From: Eubacterium sp.
GTDB lineage: Bacteria; Bacillota; Clostridia; Oscillospirales; Acutalibacteraceae
Length of the DNA: 19,961 nt
Direction of reading: 5' to 3'
NCBI GenBank assembly: GCA_029059925.1
Contig: JAIDVA010000388.1
Coordinates: 1 to 19,961 of the forward strand
A program made the translations under genes and the position numbers. The notes under the pieces are model-generated. The model did not search any database and had not been told where the DNA came from. It worked only from the letters and a program-made list of their open reading frames with translations. Of this stretch, positions 14,370-19,961 are shown piece by piece (the first letter of the stretch is position 1; each line of letters starts with the position of its first letter).

Positions 14370-15170
14370 TTAATCATAAAGCTTAATGATTTTACGTGGA
14401 CACTTTTCTACGCACGCACCACAGTGTGTACACTTATTATAATCAATTTTTGCAATATTATTTTCAACAACGATCGCACCGACAGGACAATTTTTCGCAC
14501 AAAGTCCGCAGGCAATACATCCTGCTGTACAAGCCTCTCGCACAGCCTTGCCTTTTGAGTTAGATGCGCACTGCACTCTCAGCTTTGCATCGGCAGGTAC
14601 AATCTCAATCAGATTATGAGGACAAACCTTTGTACATTTGCCGCAGGCAATACAAAGCTCTTCATCAATAACTGCCTTATTGTCGATAATTTTAATTGCA
14701 TCCTGATCACAAACCTTGGCACAGGAGCCGTAGCCAAGGCATCCGTATTTACAAGCATAAGGGCTTGTACCGGGCAGCATAGCCGCCATATCACAGCTTG
14801 CTGCACCTACATAATTATAATCAATCGTTCTTTTTTCGTTACTGCCGTCACACTTTACATAAGCAGTTTTTTTCTGCACATCTCCAAGCTCTTTGCCCAT
14901 TATCTCTGCAATTTTTTCGGCAACAGGCTTACGCCCTACCGGACAGGCAGACACATCTGCCTCGCCGCTTGCAATAGCCTTCGCAAGACTGTCACAGCCT
15001 GCATATCCGCAGCCGCCGCAGTTACTGCCCGGCAGTACTTCTCTTACCTTCTCTTCAAGCTCATTAACATCAATATGAAATATCTTTTCAGCAAGGCTGA
15101 GAACAACACCTATGATTATGCTGAGGACACTTAATACTGCAACTGCAGTAATGATTTCATTAATATTCAT
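14370..15170 (-). CDS. rnfB: RnfB, iron-sulfur subunit of the Rnf complex
   Basis: 266 residues. One N-terminal membrane segment (about 6-26) is followed by the four-Cys cluster motif NCGGCGYAGCDSLAKAI ending at ACPVG (about 51-77). Then come ferredoxin-like clusters: CKYGCLGYGSCAKVC, CIACGKCTKVCP, CIACGLCAKNCP and CTHCGACVEKCP. In the Rnf complex this subunit accepts electrons from reduced ferredoxin at the cytoplasmic face. In the third and later motifs the Cys spacing is intact; in the first ferredoxin motif the usual Pro after the last Cys is Asp. The start follows AAGGAGGAT. It lies 14 bases after rnfA as the last gene of the operon. Confidence 0.96.
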   Translation of the reverse strand: MNINEIITAVAVLSVLSIIIGVVLSLAEKIFHIDVNELEEKVREVLPGSNCGGCGYAGCDSLAKAIASGEADVSACPVGRKPVAEKIAEIMGKELGDVQKKTAYVKCDGSNEKRTIDYNYVGAASCDMAAMLPGTSPYACKYGCLGYGSCAKVCDQDAIKIIDNKAVIDEELCIACGKCTKVCPHNLIEIVPADAKLRVQCASNSKGKAVREACTAGCIACGLCAKNCPVGAIVVENNIAKIDYNKCTHCGACVEKCPRKIIKLYD

Positions 15171-15184
15171 AAATCATATCCTCC

Positions 15185-15763
15185 TTATGCAAATGCGTTA
15201 AAGCCGTAAAAAGCAATTGACATCAGGCAAGCAGTCATAAGAACTGCGGGTGTTCCTTTAAATGATGCAGGAAAATCATTATTCTCTGTCTTTTCACGAA
15301 CACCTGCCATAATAACAATAGCAATGCAAAAGCCGATTGCTGTACCAAGACCTGTTACAACACTTGTAACAAAATCATTTGACTGCTGAACATTTGTGAG
15401 TGCAGTACCAAGCACTGCGCAGTTTGTTGTGATAAGCGGTAAAAATACACCAAGACTCTTGTAAAGCGGAGGAACCGCCTTTTTAAGGAACAGCTCAACG
15501 AGCTGAACAAGAAAGGCAATTACAATGATAAACGCAATCGTTTTTAAATAAACCAAATCAAATTTAACAAGAACATAATTATAAAGCAAGCTAGTGACAG
15601 CTGAGGCAATTGTAATAACAAATACGACAGCACCGCCCATACCTGCTGCTGTTTTCATGTTCCTTGATACACCAAGAAACGGACAAATTCCAAGGAACTG
15701 ACTTAATACAACATTGTTGATAAGTGCAGTTGTAAGGAGCACTAAAAATAAAGTTTTAACCAT
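15185..15763 (-). CDS. rnfA: RnfA, membrane subunit of the Rnf complex
   Basis: 192 residues with six membrane segments. Conserved points are SQFLGICPFLGVSRNMKTA, with Cys27, and LITTNCAVLG, with Cys115; in Rnf and Nqr complexes the matching cysteines of the paired subunits RnfA and RnfE hold a [2Fe-2S] cluster inside the membrane. The ATG at 15763 is preferred over a TTG 9 bases upstream because the TTG overlaps the GGAGG ribosome site. The start overlaps the rnfE stop by one base (TAATG), so translation is coupled. RnfA and RnfE are homologous and of inverted topology in the complex. Confidence 0.96.
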   Translation of the reverse strand: MVKTLFLVLLTTALINNVVLSQFLGICPFLGVSRNMKTAAGMGGAVVFVITIASAVTSLLYNYVLVKFDLVYLKTIAFIIVIAFLVQLVELFLKKAVPPLYKSLGVFLPLITTNCAVLGTALTNVQQSNDFVTSVVTGLGTAIGFCIAIVIMAGVREKTENNDFPASFKGTPAVLMTACLMSIAFYGFNAFA

Positions 15764-16434
15764 TATTTGCAACCTCCTTCTTTAGCATTACACTCGGCAC
15801 AATTGCCGCTACAGCCGCCATTACCCTTAACGTGACGGTTAGCACCCTTGAGCTTAAGCTTATTCTGTAATGCACAGAGAAGTGCAAGCACAAAGAATGC
15901 ACCGGGAGCCATTACAAAGATTGATACAGGCTCAAAGCTTTCAGGTGTTACCTTTAATCCAAAGATTGTACCTGCACCAAGAAGCTCTCTTACAATACCG
16001 ATAACAGTAAGACCTATAGTAAAGCCAATACCAATACCGATACCATCAAAGATAGAGAGGAGCGGTCCATTTTTTGATGCGTACTGCTCTGCTCTGCCAA
16101 GTATAATACAGTTAACTACAATAAGCGGAATAAAGATTCCGAGACTTTCATAAAGCGGCGTAACATATGCATGCATAAGCATTTCAACAATTGTTACGAA
16201 GGATGCAATAATAATAATATAAACGGGAACTCTTACACCACTCGGAATAACCTTGCGCAGAAGTGAAATAAGCAGATTTGACATAATGAGAACTGCCATT
16301 GTAGCAATACCCATACCCAAACCGTTTTTTGCACTTGTTGTTACTGCGAGAGTGGGACACATACCAAGCATAAGAACGAATGTAGGATTTTCTTTAACAA
16401 TACCATTATAAAGTCTTTCTAATATAGCTTTCAT
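15763..16434 (-). CDS. rnfE: RnfE, membrane subunit with Cys-rich tail
   Basis: 223 residues with six membrane segments. FVLMLGMCPTLAVTTSAKNG (Cys26) and IVVNCIILGRAEQYASKNGP (Cys109) are the marks of RnfE and supply its half of the membrane [2Fe-2S] site shared with RnfA. After the last membrane segment comes a short basic linker and a Gly/Cys-rich end, GGCSGNCAECNAKEGGCK, with Cys208, Cys212, Cys215 and Cys222. This tail could bind a metal or a further iron-sulfur cluster; I do not know it from the standard proteobacterial RnfE. The start follows GGGGAG and lies 5 bases after rnfG. Confidence 0.95.
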   Translation of the reverse strand: MKAILERLYNGIVKENPTFVLMLGMCPTLAVTTSAKNGLGMGIATMAVLIMSNLLISLLRKVIPSGVRVPVYIIIIASFVTIVEMLMHAYVTPLYESLGIFIPLIVVNCIILGRAEQYASKNGPLLSIFDGIGIGIGFTIGLTVIGIVRELLGAGTIFGLKVTPESFEPVSIFVMAPGAFFVLALLCALQNKLKLKGANRHVKGNGGCSGNCAECNAKEGGCK

Positions 16435-16439
16435 TTATC

Positions 16440-17528
16440 TCACTCCCCTTTCAAATCTGAATTATAGAAATCAATGGCACCATTAACAGCTGTAAGCACT
16501 GCATCTGTTGTAATGGTTGCACTTGCAATCATATCTATTTCATTATTTGCTGTATCAGCACCTGACGGCACGTGAATAACAGACTGTTCTGTTGTCATAC
16601 CAACAAACTGTGCTGCAAATTCATCTGTTTTACACTGGCCGCCGAGAGCCTTTGTTTCATTGCAAACGATTGTTGCAAAGCCCTTGATTATTCCATCGTT
16701 ACCGATACCAAGTGCTATCTGCAAATCCTCATGATAAGCATTGTGTGCTGTAACTGTAATGATGTAACCCATATCGCCTGCCTTGTTTACAGCATCAACA
16801 GTGTAGTCTTCATTTGTCACAGCAGTAAATTCATAAGGAGTTACGGTATCAAGAGCTACATCCGGAAAGGCCTTTTCCATAGGGTCCTTTTCCTCAGCCT
16901 CTTTGATACCACCGCCAAAGCTTGACTGATAGAATACTATAGCAGCATTTGCCGCCTCAGTTGCGGCATTTGTTGTAATAGTTGCACCACTGATTACATC
17001 AATCTGATTATCAGCAGATGCACCTGATTTTGTATATTCGAGAACTGCTGCGATCTTACCGGCAAACTGTGATGTGAAATCAGGCTCTGTACATTTTGAA
17101 CCGAGTCCTGCTGTCTCATTCTGTGATACAACATCAAAACCTGTTATTTTGCCGTCTTTTGTAATACCTACAGCAATCTGCAAATCGCCGCCATAGCCGC
17201 TTGGAGAGGTAGCTGCAATTACATAACCGACAATATTGCCGGTTGCATCTGTTACCGCGAGAGCATCGTTGACAAAGCAGCCCTCATAGCCTGCTGATGA
17301 AAGCATTTCGGCAGAGCCTTCAATAAGTTCAGTACCGTTTTCAATCTCTGAAAATCCGGCAGCATCCTGATATACAACCTTATAAACCTCTGCTCTGGCA
17401 TCAATCTCTGCCTGGGCAATAGGTCCTCTTGTCACCTGATTCACGACTGCAAGAGCAAAAACAGCAATAAAGGTTACAATAAAAAGGACGAGTGTATTAA
17501 CTAAAATACTTGATTTTTTCTTAGCCAT
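16440..17528 (-). CDS. rnfG: RnfG with two FMN-binding domains
   Basis: 362 residues, nearly twice the usual length of about 200. An N-terminal membrane segment (about 9-29) anchors two FMN-binding domains outside the cytoplasm. The first (about 40-205) has YGGDLQIAVGITKDGKITGF, NETAGLGSKC and the canonical flavinylation site DVISGATITT (Thr183). The second (about 235-360) has EDLQIALGIGNDGIIKGF, NETKALGGQC and DMIASATITT (Thr338), where S-G-A-T has become A-S-A-T but the Thr is kept. RnfG carries covalent FMN and passes electrons along the outer face between RnfD and the A/E pair. The doubling probably arose by an internal duplication. The start overlaps the rnfD stop (TAATG), with AAAGGAG upstream. 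Confidence 0.95.
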   Translation of the reverse strand: MAKKKSSILVNTLVLFIVTFIAVFALAVVNQVTRGPIAQAEIDARAEVYKVVYQDAAGFSEIENGTELIEGSAEMLSSAGYEGCFVNDALAVTDATGNIVGYVIAATSPSGYGGDLQIAVGITKDGKITGFDVVSQNETAGLGSKCTEPDFTSQFAGKIAAVLEYTKSGASADNQIDVISGATITTNAATEAANAAIVFYQSSFGGGIKEAEEKDPMEKAFPDVALDTVTPYEFTAVTNEDYTVDAVNKAGDMGYIITVTAHNAYHEDLQIALGIGNDGIIKGFATIVCNETKALGGQCKTDEFAAQFVGMTTEQSVIHVPSGADTANNEIDMIASATITTDAVLTAVNGAIDFYNSDLKGE

Positions 17529-18481
17529 TATTTACTCTCTCCTTTCGCTTTTTTCATTGACTTTTCACAGCCAAAAGGCTTAGGAACAGTGATTTTTTCA
17601 ATAATCGGAACAAGCAGATTGCCGATGATAATTGCATAGGAAACACCTTCTGCAGATGAGCCGAGAACTCTGAAGAGAGCAGTCATAAGACCAAGAACTA
17701 CACCGTAAATAAGCTGTCCCTTTGCAGTAATCGGACTTGTTACATAGTCGGTTGCCATAAAGAAAGCACCAACAAGCAGACCACCTGAAAGAGCCTGACC
17801 TGCAAGATAAGTAACTGAAATATCGTTGCCTGCAATCACATTAATGAGTGCAGCAAAAACAACTGTTGATAAAATATAGGTTAAAGGAATTCTGATGGAA
17901 ATAACCTTTTTAATGATAAGATATAAGCCACCGATTAAAATTGCAAGAGCTGAAACCTCACCGATACATCCGCCATGGAAGCCGAGGAACAATGTGAGCA
18001 AATCAACCTCCTCACCTGCCTTGAGCATTGCAAGAGGAGTTGCACCGGCTACACCATCGATTGAAAAATCATTCATTCTGGATGTGAATGAAATTAAAAG
18101 GAAGCATCTTGCGGCAAGAGCAGGGTTCATAAAGTTCTGACCCAGACCACCAAAAAGCATTTTAACCGCAATAATTGCAAACACACCGCCGATAACCGGA
18201 ATCCACCATGCAACGGTTGACGGCAGATTGATTGCAAGAATAAGACCTGTAACAACCGCACTGTAATCAAACACAGTAATGGGCTTTTTAGCAATAAGCT
18301 CAAATAAAAGTTCACTTACTACACAGGTAACAACTGAAATTGCAATTACAATTAAAGCATTCCATCCGAAGTGATAAACACCAAAAGCAAGAATCGGAAG
18401 AAGAGCAATCGCAACATCACGCATAATTGCTTTGGTTGTACTTTGTTCTCTCACGTGCGGAGAGACTGAAACGTTATACAT
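17528..18481 (-). CDS. rnfD: RnfD, flavin-carrying membrane subunit of the Rnf complex
   Basis: 317 residues with eight to ten membrane segments. Family marks are SPHVREQSTTKAIMRDVAIA at the start, FGGLGQNFMNPALAARCFLL in the middle, and the flavinylation motif VAGATPLAML, whose Thr148 is expected to carry covalent FMN placed by ApbE. Later come MATDYVTSPITAKGQLIYG and a conserved end region with EGVSYAIIIGNLLVPIIEK. RnfD shuttles electrons across the membrane within the complex. The start follows GGGAGGAAG; rnfC ends 20 bases upstream. Confidence 0.96.
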   Translation of the reverse strand: MYNVSVSPHVREQSTTKAIMRDVAIALLPILAFGVYHFGWNALIVIAISVVTCVVSELLFELIAKKPITVFDYSAVVTGLILAINLPSTVAWWIPVIGGVFAIIAVKMLFGGLGQNFMNPALAARCFLLISFTSRMNDFSIDGVAGATPLAMLKAGEEVDLLTLFLGFHGGCIGEVSALAILIGGLYLIIKKVISIRIPLTYILSTVVFAALINVIAGNDISVTYLAGQALSGGLLVGAFFMATDYVTSPITAKGQLIYGVVLGLMTALFRVLGSSAEGVSYAIIIGNLLVPIIEKITVPKPFGCEKSMKKAKGESK

Positions 18482-18501
18482 AAATATCTTCCTCCCTTTC
18501 C

Positions 18502-19821
18502 TTAATTTTTAGCACGCATTTCACGTACTTTAACCTTACCGAGTCTGAACATCTGCGTAAGCGGAATTTTTGCAGGGCACACATAGGTACAGCTGCCGCA
18601 TTCCATACACTCGAAACCACCGAGACTGTCAAACTTTTCAACATCCCCTGCTCTTACAGACTTAGCAAGCATCTGCGGAACAAGATTTGCAGGGCAAGCC
18701 TTCACACATCTGCCGCAGTGAATACAAGCTGACTGTGCAAGCGCAGCTGCATCATCCTTTGAAAAAGCAAGGATTGATGATGAGGTTTTAACAACGGGCA
18801 CATCAAGTGTACTCATCGCCATACCCATCATAGGTCCACCGGAAATAAACTTAACAACATCATCCTTTGCACCGCCTGCCTTTTCAAGCACATAGCTGTG
18901 ACTTACCCCAAGCGGAACATCGAAATTGCACGGCTGATTAACAGCCTCTCCCGTGATTGTTAAGATATTATGGATTAACGGCATATTCTTATAAACTGCT
19001 TCGTAAATTGCATAACAGGTTCCGGTATTAATAACAACACAGCCCTTATCAGCAGGCAGCATTTTTGAGTTGATTTTTCTGCCTGTAATGGCAAAAATCA
19101 GCTGTCTCTCACCGCCCTGAGGATATTTTGTTTTGAGCGGACATACACTGATTTTATCTTCGCAGGCTGTCTTTTCCTCAAGCAGCTTGATCGCATCGGA
19201 TTTGTTATTTTCAATACCAATAACAGCCTTTGCATTAGGCAAAGCCTTAAGCACTGCCTTAATACCCTTTATTATATCATCACTTTTTTCAATTAAAAGA
19301 CGATAATCTGAGGTGAGATACGGCTCACACTCTGCAGCGTTGATAATTAAAGTATCAACCTCGTCCACATTCTTAGGTGAAATTTTAACACCTGTAGGAA
19401 AGCCGGCACCACCTAGACCAACTATTCCTGCATTTTTTACTATATCAACAATATCATTTGCTGATAAACCTTCAATGTTTCTTTCTTCTCCAAAGCCGTC
19501 AACAGTCTCACCGAGCATATCATTTTCAATGACGATACAATCAACCATATTACCATTGACAACAAGTCTTTGTTCAATCGCCTTGACAGTGCCTGATACT
19601 GAGCTGAAAACAGGAGCAGAAATAAATCCGCCTGCCTCAGCTATAAGCTGACCCTTTAAAACCCTGTCACCCTTGGCAACAACCGCCTTAGCAGGTGCAC
19701 CTATATGCTGTGACAATGGATAAACCATAACAGACTCAGCCTCAATACACTGTATAGGACAATCCTTAGAAAGCTCCTTGCCCTCATAAGGATGAACGCC
19801 TTTTTTAAATGTTTTGAGCAT
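18502..19821 (-). CDS. rnfC: RnfC, NADH-binding iron-sulfur subunit of the Rnf complex
   Basis: 439 residues, the usual length for short clostridial RnfC. It is a soluble peripheral subunit. The N-terminal part (about 1-100) has a barrel-sandwich type region (KAVVAKGDRVLKGQLIAEAG). Then comes the flavin/NADH-binding fold with GLGGAGFPTGVK and INAAECEPYLTSDYR, an SLBB-like region (ILTITGEAVNQP), and two ferredoxin-type clusters CIHCGRCVKACP and CMECGSCTYVCP near the C-terminus. It reduces NAD+ with electrons coming through the complex from ferredoxin, coupled to ion pumping. It heads the operon; GAGGGGATG lies about 10 bases before the ATG, and a promoter is proposed at 19889-19917. Confidence 0.96.
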   Translation of the reverse strand: MLKTFKKGVHPYEGKELSKDCPIQCIEAESVMVYPLSQHIGAPAKAVVAKGDRVLKGQLIAEAGGFISAPVFSSVSGTVKAIEQRLVVNGNMVDCIVIENDMLGETVDGFGEERNIEGLSANDIVDIVKNAGIVGLGGAGFPTGVKISPKNVDEVDTLIINAAECEPYLTSDYRLLIEKSDDIIKGIKAVLKALPNAKAVIGIENNKSDAIKLLEEKTACEDKISVCPLKTKYPQGGERQLIFAITGRKINSKMLPADKGCVVINTGTCYAIYEAVYKNMPLIHNILTITGEAVNQPCNFDVPLGVSHSYVLEKAGGAKDDVVKFISGGPMMGMAMSTLDVPVVKTSSSILAFSKDDAAALAQSACIHCGRCVKACPANLVPQMLAKSVRAGDVEKFDSLGGFECMECGSCTYVCPAKIPLTQMFRLGKVKVREMRAKN

Positions 19822-19888
19822 ATTAACTTACATCCCCTCAAGTTATTTCGACAATTTGCCGATTTTATTACACTTTGGTACATTCTGT

Positions 19889-19917
19889 ATTGTAACACAT
19901 AATTTGTAAACAATCAA
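19889..19917 (-). promoter_or_regulatory. Likely promoter of the rnf operon
   Basis: On the minus strand TTGATT (19912-19917), a 17-base spacer and TACAAT (19889-19894). Transcription would start near 19882, leaving a leader of about 60 bases. An imperfect ATTGT...ACAAT symmetry spans the promoter, but it is too loose to call a Rex site. Confidence 0.45.
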
Positions 19918-19961
19918 TCGCTAACCGTTATTTGTCGATGAATTGTCAAAATATACAAATA

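Noticed and set aside
14616..15134. A 172-codon open frame on the plus strand opposite rnfB.
   Set aside because: It mirrors the conserved, Cys-rich rnfB gene, has no ribosome site and no recognisable protein features.
19885..19920. Imperfect inverted repeat over the rnf promoter, considered as a Rex (NADH-sensing) site.
   Set aside because: Only the outer five bases match; the inner bases do not follow the Rex consensus.
1..19961. CRISPR arrays, rRNA or complete tRNA genes.
   Set aside because: No regularly spaced direct repeats and no rRNA or full cloverleaf sequence was seen on either strand.

Overview
The window reads as chromosomal DNA of an AT-rich, low-GC Gram-positive anaerobe, most likely a gut-associated member of the Clostridia (Oscillospiraceae/Ruminococcus-like). 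This rests on the strong AGGAGG-type ribosome sites, an Agr-type peptide signalling locus, a clostridial-type Rnf complex and ApbE-type flavoproteins. The genus cannot be fixed from sequence alone.

Region 1 (1-4223) is accessory. It starts inside a surface-type protein with collagen-like triplets followed by BspA-type leucine-rich repeats. A small orphan gene follows on the minus strand. Then comes a plus-strand operon of a small serine recombinase, a CX5R phosphatase-like protein and a large serine recombinase, which looks like a mobile-element module. The large recombinase frame runs straight through its own terminator hairpin, so a transcript ending there would have no stop codon.

Region 2 (4242-7715) is an Agr quorum-sensing locus split over two strands. 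A 49-codon agrD, below most gene-finding cut-offs, overlaps agrB on the minus strand. On the plus strand are an XRE regulator, a LytTR response regulator and an AgrC-like histidine kinase. A probably decayed small gene (7726-7975) follows on the minus strand.

Region 3 (8032-11204) is a minus-strand operon: ApbE flavin transferase, an FMN-binding membrane protein, a NusG-domain-II protein, a Gx-transporter-family membrane protein and a Nudix hydrolase. The apbE promoter sits so close to the start codon that the mRNA looks leaderless. Divergent to it is a GPH-family sugar:cation symporter. Its 5' leader is bounded by a perfect 25-bp inverted repeat that starts about where transcription should start and ends directly before the Shine-Dalgarno sequence; it is either a structured regulatory RNA or a MITE-like insertion.

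Region 4 (13172-19917) is a complete Rnf operon, rnfCDGEAB, on the minus strand, followed by a lipoprotein gene with its own promoter. RnfG carries two FMN-binding domains instead of one. The lipoprotein also has two tandem domains, each with an A-G-C-T motif that lines up with the S-G-A-T flavinylation motif. Counting RnfD and the separate FMN-binding protein, the window encodes six candidate covalent flavin sites together with the transferase expected to load them. I infer a flavin-rich membrane electron-transfer system built around Rnf.
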